From: Castor canadensis
Lineage: Eukaryota > Chordata > Mammalia > Rodentia > Castoridae
Direction of reading: 5' to 3'
DNA: 64,000 nucleotides
Assembly (NCBI RefSeq): GCF_047511655.1
Contig: NC_133395.1
Span: 76,874,158 to 76,938,157 of the forward strand
A model generated the notes under the pieces. The model ran no database searches. It saw nothing but the letters and a program-made list of their open reading frames with translations, and had not been told where the DNA came from. The position numbers and the translations under genes were made by a program. Every line of letters starts with the position of its first letter. Within the stretch, counting starts at the first letter, position 1. Below are positions 1-11,078 of this stretch, piece by piece.

Positions 1-1059
1 GCCACTGACATCAGCCTGCTTGATTTTATTAATTACAGTTTTTTTTCCATTAAGGCAATCCATGAATGCTTGAGTAGTGACTAACACTCATAATTTAATA
101 TGCTAGAAATTGTAATTTCTAGGACCATTCGTTTTAGATTTAGCTAATGTCTTCTGAGTTGAGGGCCCTGTAATAACTGAGTGATTCTCAGATTAATTGA
201 TGTTTCCATTCTGTTCTATGTTCTCCCCAAACTAGAGGAAAAAGTACTTTATGATTTGTAAAGTACATTTTCTACTAATTGTTCTTTTAATAACCCTGTA
301 AAATGGATCTTCATTTTCCACACTTTGAGATGAGGAAGTGTCAGGGAGATTTGGCTATGACCATGCAATGACATATAACACATGAATGGACTGGGCACTG
401 CTGAAGGCCTTCACTGCTAGAAAGCAAGAACTGTATCATGTACAGGATGAAGTGCCCACTAAAAACACTACCCGTGCTCAAGTAAATGGTCTATACCTAC
501 TGCCTCTTTTGAAGTGAGACAAGATGGCCTACAAATTTTCTTCTAGCTCACAGTTCACCTGAACAGGGCACAGATATACAATTAAGGATCAATAGATGAT
601 TTCTCATTTAAGAAAACCCCTAAGATGTAGTATTTTGAGAGACTGGATTGAGGTGGTCCAGGGTAAAAACAGTATGAATAAGTATAGCCATCTCCAAAGC
701 ATGTATCTGAAGAGCCCTTAGTAAATGTGATGCTAAAGAGACTAGGGAACCACAGAGCTAGATGGGCCTGGGGAGTACACTTAAAACAGACACAAGTGGG
801 AAAGCTATCTGATCTAATCTCCATAATGTAACCTGATTATCTGAAGAAAGAATATTAAGGAGGGCTGATCTTTATGTGGTTGATAAAGGAAACCAAGAAG
901 GAAAAACATGTTCCTTTTCATCCAGCAGTGTACAGAAGAGGTTAGATAGACCATAGCACCTAGAAAGAATATTTTCATCAGTAGAGAGGATATTTTTATT
1001 TCTATGAGGATCACCCACAGCCTGCATGGCACAGTCTCAAAACTACCCAAGTGGTCTCC
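1..1059. other. Intergenic, nothing recognised
   Basis: AT-rich DNA without a gene, repeat family or motif that I can support. Confidence 0.5.
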
Positions 1060-1200
1060 ACTTATCTTCAGTTTTGCATTCCATGGTCTCAGTTACCTGT
1101 GTTCAAAGTCCAAAAATATTAATATGTCTTGACTCTTTCAAGAGACCACATTCACATAACTTTTATTATAGTATACTATAATTATTCCATTGGCAGTTGT
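1060..1200 (-). mobile_element. Tigger-like DNA transposon fragment
   Basis: GCATTCCATGGTCTCAGTTA followed by CCTGTG and AAAATATTAATATG resembles the end of a common mammalian mariner/Tigger-type element, heavily decayed. A related piece, seen from the other side, is at 36555-36790. Confidence 0.4.
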
Positions 1201-1317
1201 TGCTGGTAATCTTTTACTTTGCCTTATCAGTATCTAAAATCTTGATAATGGGAATAAGGCACTGTGGGTTCAGTAGTCTAAAGAAATGCCTTCATATCAG
1301 AACCACTAGAGGAATCG

Positions 1318-1346
1318 AGAGACAGAGAGAGAGAGAGAGAGGGAGA
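1318..1346. repeat. (GA)n microsatellite
   Basis: GACAGAGAGAGAGAGAGAGA-type run. Confidence 0.85.
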
Positions 1347-1369
1347 AAGAATTCCCTGGCCGCATTCCC

Positions 1370-1482
1370 TGGAGACTGGAATTCAGTAGGTCTGCAGTGG
1401 GGTCTTGGAATCTATTTTAAAAACCTCCCCCAGGTGACTGATAACATACCCAGATCTGGAAACTACTGCCTAGCTAAGTGCT
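1370..1482 (+). mobile_element. MER5A-like hAT fragment
   Basis: AATTCAGTAGGTCTGCAGTG, then TGGAATCTATTTTAAAAACC, CCCCAGGTGACTGAT and GAAACTACTGCC follow a MER5A-type element in partial form. Confidence 0.65.
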
Positions 1483-1547
1483 TCTTAACCTAAATGCATG
1501 TTAGGATAATCAGTGTGGCAGTAAAATAAACACGAAGGCTTTATTCA

Positions 1548-1738
1548 AGGCCAGTAGTTCTCAACATTGTCACTAAGTCAGAGCACCTGGGAGCTTTTAA
1601 AACCTTCAATGGTTTTTTTTTTTTTTTTTTTCTGAGCCCAAGTCAACTAAATCAGTATATCTGGGAGTGAGATCTAGATGGTATTTTTTTCCAAACCTTT
1701 AGGAGATTCCAGTGTGTGACAGGATTGAGAATCAGTAT
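1548..1738 (+). mobile_element. MER5-like hAT fragment with internal poly(T)
   Basis: AGTAGTTCTCAACATTGTCA and GAGCACCTGGGAGCTTTTAA at the left and GATTGAGAATCAGTATG at the right match the ends of a MER5-type element. A T-run at about 1613-1632 interrupts it. Confidence 0.6.
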
Positions 1739-1747
1739 GCTCGCTAG

Positions 1748-1962
1748 GTCAGGGGTCAGCAAACTTCGTGAAAGGCCTAGAGTAGATATTTTAGGCTTTG
1801 TTGGTTATGCAGTCTGTCATGCTATCTGACTCTGCATTATAACACAAAGCAATCAAAGACCAAATGTAAATAAATAAATGGACAAAGCTGTGCTCCAGTA
1901 AAACTTTATACAACAAGCAGTAAACGGAATTTGACACATGGACAGTAGTTTGCCAAACCTCT
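1748..1962 (+). mobile_element. MER20-like hAT element
   Basis: Starts GTCAGGGGTCAGCAAACTTC, contains ATATTTTAGGCTTTGTTGG and CCAGTAAAACTTTATACAAC, and ends AGTAGTTTGCCAAACC. Both the terminal inverted ends and the interior match MER20. Confidence 0.85.
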
Positions 1963-2345
1963 TCTCTGGGTAGAGGACACATCTTCTGGTTACCAGAAAG
2001 TATGTTTATTGTAAACACTGACATTAAAATAGTGTAAACACAAAACTCTAAGTATAGTGTCCAGCTCAGTGGGAGCTCAAGAGTCAGCCTCTTTGCTCAA
2101 CTCTGGACAGTCCCTGGTGATTGTTCTGACTGAAGACAGTTGGTTGACCTCATGTCAAGTCGCTGCTTCGTGACTGTTTTCTTGGGGGTGATACATAGAG
2201 AGTGATCAAGGTGGGACCCAGCCCAATCGGTTTCATTGCCAAACATTTAAGTAAGAAACAAATCAATTCTGCACAAGCTTTTCCAGAAAAAAGTAGGAAA
2301 CACTTCCCAACTGATTTAATGAGGTCACTATAATCCCAATGCAAA

Positions 2346-2421
2346 ACCAGACAAATAAACTACAAGAAAACTACAGATTACCAACCAGACAAAGAAACTA
2401 CAAGAAAACTACAGATTACCA
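2346..2421. repeat. 38-bp tandem duplication
   Basis: A unit beginning ACCAGACAAA at 2346 repeats at 2384 with one visible difference (T to G). Both copies contain CTACAAGAAAACTACAGATT, which resembles LINE-1 ORF2 sequence, so the duplication lies at the left part of the LINE-1 relic. Confidence 0.8.
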
Positions 2422-3869
2422 TCCCTTATGGACATAAATAAAAAATTCACAACAAAATATAAACAGATCAAGCAATTGTAAAAAGGGTAATACGTCCTGA
2501 CCTGTGGGGTCTAACCAGAAAATACAAGGCTGCTCAACGTTTGAAAATCACTTAATGCAATACACTGTATTAATAGGAAAAAGGAAAAAAAAAAAGCACA
2601 TGATCATATACAGGCTGTAGAAAAAATAATAGTTTAATGTCCACAATTTTAAGAATTTCTCAAGAAACTAGAACTCAAGCAGATAAAGAGTGCTTATTAA
2701 AAAAAATTACAGTTCATGATACTTACAGTAAATAGACTGTCTCAAGAGCAGGAAATAGAAGCCATGCAGATTTGGGAAGGAAGGAAAAAAGATGTTTATC
2801 TGCATATGATATGACATAGAAAATTCTAGAGAACATTCATTAAAAAAAAAAAACCTACTAGAACTAGGAGCTTTTACTCCCATTTTATGCATGGGGAGTA
2901 GGAAATGCTTCTTTTTTTTCCCCATTTCTCCTTCCCTTATCTTGTTATATTAAAATAAATCTTGTTAAAACTTCAAATAAAACCTGCTAGAATTAATAAA
3001 TGAATTCATTAAGATCATAAAATATAAAGGCATTATGTACAAATCTATTGTGTCTCAATATACTAGCAACAAATGAAAAATTAAAATTAAAGATTCACTT
3101 AATAGGATCAAACCATAAAATGTAAAATAAAATAGGAATAAGTTTGCTGAAATCAAAGATCTAAATAAATGGAAAGGTATACCATGTTCACGGATTAGAA
3201 TGCTCAACATTGATAAGATATCCAAGTTAATATAAAGTCCTAGAAGAAAGCACACAAGAAAATCTTTGTAAGCTGGGTTTAGGAAAAAAAATATTTAGAA
3301 CCCCAAAGGTACAAAACACACATATACAAATAGACTGACTAGATTTCATCTAAGTTATAATTTTTCTGCTTCTGAAATACACATTAAGAAAATGAAAATG
3401 CAGCAAAGTCTCCTTACAAAACATGTATCTGACAAATGTTTTACATTCAGAATATATGGCTTTTACAACTCAAATGAGACAAACCAATTTAAAAGGTGTG
3501 CTTAGGAGCAAGGTTTGAGACAAGTCACACACACACAGAGTAATGTTCAACACCATCGGTCATCAAGGAAATGCAAATTAAAACCATAATGGAAACAATC
3601 ACATACTCATTAGGACGGATAAAGTTAAAAAGTGTGACAATGCCAAGTGCTGGTGACAATGTCAAGTAAGGAATGCTCATACCACATTACTCAGCAACTT
3701 CAGGTAATTTGCTTGAGACAAATGAAAACACATGCTCACACAAAGGCTTGTAAATAATCAAAGGAGATTCATCCATAATAACCCAAAGCTGGAAATGGCC
3801 CACGTATCCTTCAGTAGATGAACTGATAAACAAAATGTGGATACATTTATATACGTATAATACTGCTAC

Positions 3870-4371
3870 TGCGAGTCTGGGGGTTGCTGCAGGCGCTTGT
3901 CTGGAGACTTGTTCAGAGAGACAAGTGCATGGCAAAGCAGCAGTTTACTGAAAGTGCAAGTAACACTGCCAAGGGATAAATGGCCTGCTCCACCTGCGCA
4001 GCTCAAGAGCGCTGTTGTCTAGGATCTATCTGGCTTTTATGTGGTTGAGTCAGGCTGGTAGGAGAAATTTGGATATTTCTGCAGGTGGGGTTAGTGTGAT
4101 TCGCAGATTTGATTGACAGATGTTCTATAAAACTGATTTCCAACAGTGCAAGTTCCTCCCCATAATTCACTCTGTTATAATTGCATGCATGAGATACAAG
4201 TGATGTTCATGAAGTTTTAAGTAGGGAAAAACACCTAAAAGGTTACTAAAGGTGACAGGTGGACTACACTGCCCATGTCTTCAGAACTGGTTATCATGTT
4301 TCTGGGCAGTCCAGGGGAGGTTTGGACAGTCTTCACAGTAACCTTGTATGCCCTGGACCCCTACATCAACA
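3870..4371 (-). mobile_element. Solo LTR inserted into the LINE-1, 4-bp target duplication
   Basis: A 502-bp block has TG...CA termini and is flanked by CTAC (3866-3869 and 4372-4375). Removing the block and one CTAC restores the LINE-1 reading across AATACTGCTAC-TGAGCAATAAA. In the minus orientation there is a TATA-like ACATAAAAGCC, a downstream AGTAAA and a pyrimidine-rich end, the order expected for U3-R-U5. A 4-bp duplication fits class-I (gamma) retroviral LTRs. No internal retroviral sequence remains. Confidence 0.8.
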
Positions 4372-4606
4372 CTACTGAGCAATAAAAAAGAAAAATTACT
4401 GATATAGTCAACAACATAAAATTTAAAAACATTGTACAAAGCTAAAGAAACAAGACACAAAAAATACATACCTTGTGGTTCTTTTTACATGAAATTCTCA
4501 AAAACAAAACAAAACAAAACCCAAAACCATCAGTGTCAGAAAGCAGATGAGGGGTTACCTGGGGTTTGGGGCAGGAAAGGCAGGGATAAAAAGGGTCATG
4601 AGAAGT

Positions 4607-6089
4607 AGAGTCCTGGTGCCTAGCGTCACTGACTGACTCTGGCGGGATTCAGAGTTGCCTGCCCATCTGGTTCAGGAGGAGCATCTGGGCCACACCCATA
4701 CTCCTGGAGCTGGCAGGACAGAGCCTGGAAAAGGCTTTGGCCATCTCTGCTGTGGAGTTCTTTCCTCCACTGTTCATGGAGGCCTTTGCTGGAAGCACTG
4801 AGATCCCAAAGGTGATGGCGCAGGCCTGGCCCTTCCCCTGCCTCCTCTAGGGTCCTGATAATGATGCAAGACTTGGAAACCCTAGAAGCTGTGCTAAATG
4901 GGCCCCAGATATAAAAAACTGAGGTTTCTGGATTTGTGGACTGTGCTGGAATGTGGTCTGGAACCATGCTGATGCCCATTCATCAAGGATATGAGTGTAT
5001 GTATGAAATACCCCTTGAACGCCCTCTCATTAACTTATTTTTGGAATTAGACCTGAGCATTTGTCCCAGTGCCCAAGTACCAATCAGTTAAAGCACTTAA
5101 AACTTGGTGGCATCAGAACAATCCATTTAAACCCTCTGCTTCTCTAAGTTCTGCTACAGAAAGTTACAGCCACTCTCCAGACCTTGAACTTAAGTTGTTG
5201 TAGGATCAGAGACTCCCAGCTCAATGCCATCCTGCCTTCCCCAAGCCAGCTGCTGTTCCCAGCTCACCACATTGTTGCTATGGAAGCCACATCTCCATGG
5301 CTATCTTGAAGAACCTGCTGTGCCACTCTGCCAGGCTGAGCCAGCGAAGCCTGGAGCTGTACTCTGTCCCTCTCATCAACCACCAGTGGCTTAATGTGTA
5401 CAGCAGTTTTGCCCAGGTTTGGGCTGAGCTGATGAAGATCCTGAGGGACAGAAGGCCCCAAGAAAGCATGGATCTGTATCTCCCCCTGAGCTTACTGTGG
5501 TCTGCTGTCCTATGACTTGGAGCCCAGTTACCACTGGGTGTTCTATAACCTGGGTAGGTGACTGTCAGAAAGCAGAACTCTGCCACAATTGTGTGCTTGC
5601 CCAGCGTGCATATGTCATGTGCTTTCTTCTGGGCACTTGGAAATTAAACCCTAGGATGTGGGAGCATCACAAAGGGAACAGAGAACCCATGGTGTCAGTG
5701 TGGATGGGAAAAGAATGGAGAGAGGATGCCTCAAGGGACAGGCATGGAGGGGAAATGTGGCCTGGTGAGTTGATGGGAATTTAGGGGACAGTGTCCTATG
5801 GACTCACAAATAGGAATCTGAGTTTCTATAGAAGCAGCGAGCCTTGGCACCTTATGTGAGGGAGCTGCCTATCTATGGATGGCTATAATGAAATAGAAAT
5901 TAAGGGGACCTTAATGTTAGTCTTCTGGCATTCTTCATGATCAGTTAAGATGCTTTCCAGCTCAAATCTCAGGAATCTCCTCTGACTGATGGGAGATTAA
6001 AAAAAAAAAAAGGAACTGATCAATGAGATTTAGCCTCAAGAATTCACAGTATCAAAACAAAACGGAGCCAAAGGGATCAGGGGAATATG
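4607..6089 (+). pseudogene. Processed pseudogene of the PRAME family, inserted in a LINE-1 3' UTR
   Basis: PRAME-family proteins are leucine-rich-repeat proteins of about 470 residues; several act as cullin-2 ubiquitin-ligase substrate receptors. The N-terminal part starts at 4677, where the expected ATG is AGG, and reads [20 protein letters not shown], then [11 protein letters not shown] and [11 protein letters not shown], to a TAG at 4848-4850. Further homology (LETLEAVLNG) continues beyond. The C-terminal LRR part runs about 5055-5561: HLKLGG, LLQKVTATLQTLNLS, DSQLNAILP, MAILKNLLCHSARLSQRSLE, FAQVWAELMKILRD and, in another frame, YDLEPSYHWVFYNLG before a TGA at 5559-5561. The middle third of the protein is missing. 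There are no introns, a poly(A) run lies at about 6000-6012, and the block splits LINE-1 3' UTR sequence, all pointing to retrotransposition. Lost start, stops and frameshifts make it non-coding. Confidence 0.85.
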
Positions 6090-6235
6090 GGAAAAGTTTT
6101 GGGCATGGAACCCTGTATTTTCATTGTAAAGGTGGTTTCATAAGTTGTATACATTTGTCAAAACAGCTAAGTGTACACTTTTGAGTATAGTGGATTGGTT
6201 TATGTAAATTATACCTCAATAAGATAAAATGTAAA
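6090..6235 (+). mobile_element. LINE-1 3' UTR end, continuation of the split element
   Basis: AAAGTTTTGGGCATGGAACC, TCATAAGTTGTATACATTTG and TAAATTATACCTCAATAAGA follow the 3' end of older LINE-1 families and continue the sequence interrupted near 4606. Confidence 0.8.
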
Positions 6236-6314
6236 AGATGATATTGGTACTTCTGGGAAGGAATCACTCAACATTCCTCTCTCTCAAAGTTATTTGATTT
6301 CTTCCATTCACCCC

Positions 6315-6502
6315 AGTGGTTCTCAAAGCATGGTTCCTGGGTTTGTAACATCACTATAACCCAAGAACTTGTTAGTAATGCAAATTCTCAGGCTTCAACT
6401 CACTCACTAAGTCCAGGGGTAAGTCTCAGTCATCTGTGTTTTGAAAAAAGCCTTCCAGTGATTTTCATGAACAGGAAAGTTTGCAAACCACTGTGCACGC
6501 TA
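6315..6502 (+). mobile_element. MER5A hAT element
   Basis: CCAGTGGTTCTCAAAGCATG at the left, GTAATGCAAATTCTCAGGCT in the middle, ATCTGTGTTTTGAAAAAAGC, and TTGCAAACCACTG at the right end. It is nearly full length and decayed. Confidence 0.85.
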
Positions 6503-6669
6503 TGCTAAGGATTTCTAGTATCTCAGATTCATTTAGCATGCACCTGTGTTTAATTCAATTTTGCAAACTGTTAAGTCACATCTGTCTTCTTATTTGAGCC
6601 TAGAATAATCATTTGTAAGGGTACAATGCTGATGTTCTAAAAGCATATTCATAATCTATTCATTCCTGT

Positions 6670-7117
6670 TGTTGGGTCTAGAGGCCTAAGGCAGATGAGT
6701 GAGTATCTGCATCCCACATGGAGAGCAGTATCATTTCTGCATCCCGAGGAGATGGAGGCCTGCATTCCTTCATCCTAAAGGAGAGATACAGATCTGCCAC
6801 AGGGCTGATGAGCAAAATGCTCTCAAGATTGTTCCCTTCCCCCAGTAAAGGTGCAAACCACACCAGTTCACTTGAGAAAGCCCGTGAATCCAGAGTTAAA
6901 ACATCCATAAACCCCAGCTTTCACCTGAGCAGTGCGCTACCAGCTTCTGGGCTCCACTGCAGTTCTCTAGCTGTAGCCTTTCCTTTCTCTCTAATAAATC
7001 CTACTTTATATACCAGCTTTGGTTCATCAATCAGCTGCCTCACAAGCCAGTTCTCTGGCCTGTGAAGGCAAGGACCCTCGACTCCAGCCTGCAACACTTC
7101 AACACCAGCACGTAACA
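6670..7117 (+). repeat. 5' LTR of the provirus
   Basis: 448 bp. It retains AATAAA at 6993-6998. Relative to the 3' LTR it lacks about 38 bp just before CCAGAGTTAAAACATCCATA. TG...CA termini. Confidence 0.88.
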
Positions 7118-8890
7118 CAAGGAGACATTTCTTCTGAACCAAGGTTGGTACAGGTTGTGCCAAACTGGGAAAGGCTGCCTAGGAACGTGACCATGACTGT
7201 CCAGCACTCCAATGGAGTCTGTTCTCCAGGAGCGTCCCATCACCACGGCCCAGCTATGGTGGACCTCTCAGGCCAAACTTCTCTCTCTCTCTCTCTCTGT
7301 CCTGTTAAGGAGGGTTTCTCCCTTGGGAACCTGAGGAAAAGCTCCAAGCCCATTACAGCTGTAAGGCAGGCAACCCAAGAGAACTCGGGGCCGGCCAGGG
7401 GCTTATACCAGACCGCCAAGGCCATGTGGGTGCAGCCAGACTTCAGTGCACAGAGGCTTTTTTTCTCCTCTCCTTAAACTCTCTCTCTCTCTTTCAAGAA
7501 CTGTCCCACTTAAGAGGTCTGAAAACAGCCAGAGGAAAGGAAAGTTTCTCTTCAAGCTATAAAGGTGGTCTGGCAGGGGCTGGAGATGCAACTTCCTGAC
7601 CCGCCCTGAGGCTCCAAAGGCAGCTAAGTCTCAGACCCCTCCAGCTAGGTCCGTGGCATACAGACAATCAGATTTCTTATGCTTCCTTTATGGTTTCTGT
7701 GGCCTGAGAGTGGAGGTCACCCCTCGCTTCCAGTGCTGCAGTATTGCCCTTGGGCAGGATTGACCTGGACAGCAGTAGTGACCAATAATCCCTCATGTGT
7801 TGAGCCTGGAAATTCTCTTTTCCCCCAATCCTCAGCCTCTCCTTTCTTTCCCAAGCAGTTCAGGATGATGTGGTCTCCTCCTTTTGTTCTAAACAGCAGT
7901 GGGCTTCCTTCTTGAGTTTGGAAAAAAATACCCTTACACCTGTTCTGCTCTCTCCCTGGTCCCACCTCGCCCTTTATCTCTGTCTGCCTTCCCCTCCCTG
8001 GGCTTACTGGGACCCTGGCCTCCCATGGAAAGCTTATAGCATGGTACCTTATGACTTTCTTAAGTTATTCCCACAACTAGTTTGTCAGGCTCCTTTGTCC
8101 AAAGCGTCTTTAAATCAGCTGCTAGGCACTGGCAGAGGCAGAGGCACTAACAAAAACTGCAGCTGCCACACTCACGCCCTAACTCTGCCCCCACAAGGGG
8201 TGGAGGAAAAACAAACAGGCACATTCATGCACAGGGATGCTGGCCCCTGGGCACAAAGGGGAATGCCTGCCATAGCTAAGAGAATCCATAGAAAGGGCCT
8301 GGCACACATCCAAAGCTGCCATTCCCCCAAAAGGGATGAGAGGAAAAATAAATGCATGCAAGTGCACGTACATGCGGGGGGACAGGCCGCAGGATCAGGC
8401 CTAAGCAGACAGGGTCACTTATCCTGGGTGTGTGTTGGGGGACAGTGGTGCATTGCACAAGCCCCACTCCCCAGCCCCACCTCACACCTCAGGCCACTGG
8501 ACCCAGCCCTTGTAAGTTAATTGTTATCTCAAGGTTATAGTCCCAGAAACAGCAAAATGGGAGTTACTATGGCCTCTAAACTTCTCATTTACAATTTTCT
8601 ATGCTTTTGGCCTTAGCATAAAGTTTTCCCTCCAAATATTAGCACTAATCATCCCTTGTGGTACTGTTATTGCCCCAGGATGCCCTCTGAATGCCCTTCT
8701 CTAACTTTACAGATGATGTATTCCTCTGTTAAAAAGGCTGCCTTTATAAAAGAGGCTGCTTGCTGTTAGCTAAAAGGCAGGATCCTAGCGTTTTGTTTTT
8801 TTTCTTTTCTCACTGCATCAGTCAGGTGGCCTAATCTGACCAGTTCATTTTCCTCCATTCTGGCCATGGATGGCAAGAGAAAGTTATGAG
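7118..8890 (+). other. Proviral leader / 5' internal region
   Basis: No gene can be supported. A stretch at 7154-7171 (TTGTGCCAAACTGGG) resembles a tRNA-Phe primer-binding site but lies 36 bp after the LTR instead of immediately next to it, so it may be displaced or coincidental. Short (TC)n runs occur at about 7280-7298 and 7480-7495. Open frames here have no retroviral similarity. Confidence 0.55.
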
Positions 8891-10310
8891 ACAGGGATGC
8901 CTGTTCCCATTAACTGGGTCAATCCCCAGTCAGGATGCCGATAAAAGGGGAGTCTGACAAGTTCATGTAGATGAGACCTGCCCCTTCCAGTCTTCTGACC
9001 TCGGTACCCAAGTGGTCTCTGCTGGCCTATTGGAACATTGAAAGGAAATGTTAGAAGCTTTGTATTGAGGTTTGGCCTCAGTATCCCTTAAATGACCAAG
9101 AGAAGTGGCCTTCACAGAATTCCTTAAATTAAAATACCATACTCCAATTTGACCTTTTCTGCAAAAGTGAACCAAGGTCCCTTATACAAATTTTCTTTTA
9201 TTTCTGAGACCACCCAGATTGGCTCCATAATTGCTATCTAGATACTCAAACACTGGCCATTCTTTGTAAGCCACAGGATAAACATGGGGAAGGAGGACCA
9301 GAAAAGCCCCTTATCAATGACAAGGCCCCACCCCTACTGCTCCACCCTCAGCCCTACCTTCTAAGCCACCCCAATATTCAGAACCTCCTAATGGATGTTT
9401 TCCCCTTTGACAGGCAATGGTAGGAAGAGTAGGAGTCTATGTCCCCTTCCAGTTATCAGATCTAAGGGAAATTAAAAAACATCTGGGCAGCTATACTGAT
9501 GCCCCAGACCAATACATCCAAGCCTTTATCTCTGTGATCCAAACCTTTGAATTGGCATGGAAGGATATTATGCTTCTACTAGACCAGACTCTTTCCTCAT
9601 TAGAAAAGCAACAGGTTCTGGCCCAGGCCACTCAGGTTGGAAATGATTACCATTTACAATAAGCCCCAATACCCATGGCACCAGAAAATGAGGAAATAAA
9701 TGTGCCTATACCTACAGGAGCATAAGCAGTCCCCTTGGCAGGTTAACACTGGAATCAAAATGGTGAGGAAGATGAGTGGTGTCAACACCACTTTATCCAT
9801 CTCATAGTGGAAGGGCTTAAAAAGGGCCAAAGTCAAACCTCTAAACTATTCCCAGGTGACTGTAGACAGCAAGGTCCTGAAGAAAACCCCCTTACCTTTC
9901 TATAGCATCTTAAGGACACTATCAGAAAGCATACCACAGTGGAACCAGGGTCACAGGTGGAAGAGGTTCTCCTCAAAGATAAATTTCTAATACAGTCAGC
10001 CCCAGATATTCATAGAAAACTCAAAGTCTGTGGCTGAAGGGAAAAAAATCACTGGACCAACTAATACAGATATCCATGTGTGTATACTATAACCAGGACA
10101 CTACTAAAAGGAGAGAAAAAGATAAGAGACATCATGACCTCACTACTGCTCTCAGAGAGCATCCCAAACTTGCTACCATTGTGGACAGGAGGGGCACTTC
10201 TGCAGAGAATACCCAAAAGGAGGGCAACCCAGGACACAGCCCCACCCCCTCCAGGACCCTAGCCTCTCTGCAAAGGTAACCACTGGAGGTCTAAGTGCCC
10301 CCGTCTCCAG
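8890..10310 (+). pseudogene. Retroviral gag relic
   Basis: Gag builds the virion core. The best-preserved piece is capsid-like, about 9417-9661, an 81-codon frame with a YIQAFISVIQTFE stretch, LAWKDIMLLLDQTL and a following ALAQATQ-like run (LAQATQVGNDY), in the style of HERV-H/W capsid. Near 10263-10300 a CKGNHWRSKCP-like string is a remnant of a nucleocapsid zinc knuckle; its first part is degraded. Matrix-like sequence upstream is broken by several stops. The region has no continuous frame and is dead. Confidence 0.75.
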
Positions 10311-10374
10311 ATGGAAGGCGGGGTGCCACCTCCTATGGATCAGCATCAATGTTGAGGAGCCTCGGGTAGCCATA

Positions 10375-10725
10375 AAGGTAGAGAAGCAAAAGGTCATTTT
10401 CCTGCTAGACATTGGAGCCCGTTTCTCTGTCTTACTCTTCTCTTCCAGTCCCCAGTCCAATAACAAGGTTATCATTCAGGCCGTATCTGGCCAGCCCCTA
10501 GAGCGCTATTTTACCCCGCCTCTGGCCTGCTCTTGGGGAGACTTCCTCTTCTGTCATTCTTTTCTCATAGTTCCTGAAACTCCAGTGCCCCTGCTGAGAC
10601 AGGATTTACTATCTCAATTAAAAGCTCAAATTCTACTCCCCCCAGGTGACTATTTCTGCTGCCCCCTCCTTCGGGAACAAATAGATCCCACAGTGTGGAC
10701 TGATGGGATGACTGTAGGGTGAGCC
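10375..10725 (+). pseudogene. Retroviral protease relic
   Basis: An aspartic protease would cleave Gag-Pol. The active-site string reads LLDIGARFSVL, with the catalytic Asp codon at 10408-10410 retained but Ile in place of the usual Thr of D-T/S-G. The frame then runs through PVPLLRQDLLSQLKAQ to a TGA after GMTVG near 10722. The Thr-to-Ile change alone would be expected to abolish activity. Confidence 0.78.
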
Positions 10726-10734
10726 AAAATGGCC

Positions 10735-11078
10735 CTCCCTAATCAAATAAAACTCAAATATCCCTCACAGTTTCCACACCAAAAACAATATCCCCTCAAG
10801 TCTGAGGGGAAGATGAGGCCTCTTACCTACCATAAATTCCTAAAAAAAACAAGGGCTGCTAATTAGTTGCTCCAGCCCCTATAATACTCCTATTCTTGCT
10901 ATCCGCAAGGGGCCAAACAAGTGGAGATTGATTCAAGACCTCCAGCTCATTAATGAAGCAGTCATTCCCCTCCACCCAAGTGTTCCCAATCCCTATACTC
11001 TATTGGCTCAAATACCCTCAAAAGCCCAATATTACTCTGTACTAGATTTAAAGGACGCTGCCTTTTCATTCCTCAATC
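10735..11078 (+). pseudogene. Reverse transcriptase relic, 5' part
   Basis: Gamma-retroviral RT fingers/palm sequence: a QIKLKYPSQFPHQKQYPL-type entry, WRLIQDLQLIN in degraded form, then VIPLHPSVPNPYTLLAQIP and YYSVLDLKDAAFS, holding the first catalytic Asp region. In-frame stops occur near 10863. Similarity ends abruptly at about 11078, where the AT-rich insert begins. Confidence 0.82.

Larger units (their letters stand above)
2340..4606 (+). mobile_element. LINE-1 relic (ORF2 3' part and 3' UTR), nested insertions
   Basis: The order of motifs matches LINE-1 ORF2 read left to right: AACGTTTGAAAATCA near 2537, an AATGCAAATTAAAACCATAA segment near 3570, CCTTCAGTAGATGAACTGAT near 3810, then, after the nested LTR, ACTACTGAGCAATAAAAAAG at 4371-4390 and CAGAAAGCAGATGAGGGGTT near 4540 (3' UTR). 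No open ORF2 survives; many indels and stops are present. The element continues at 6090-6230 after a second insertion. Confidence 0.85.

Noticed and set aside
7154..7171. A definite tRNA-Phe primer-binding site
   Set aside because: The resemblance is real but partial, and the site is 36 bp from the LTR end instead of adjacent to it.
7019..7477. A 152-codon frame spanning the 5' LTR end and leader
   Set aside because: It crosses the LTR boundary and has no similarity to an accessory or gag protein.
7870..8520. A 216-codon plus-strand frame in the provirus
   Set aside because: It lies in the leader before any gag similarity and has no retroviral motif.
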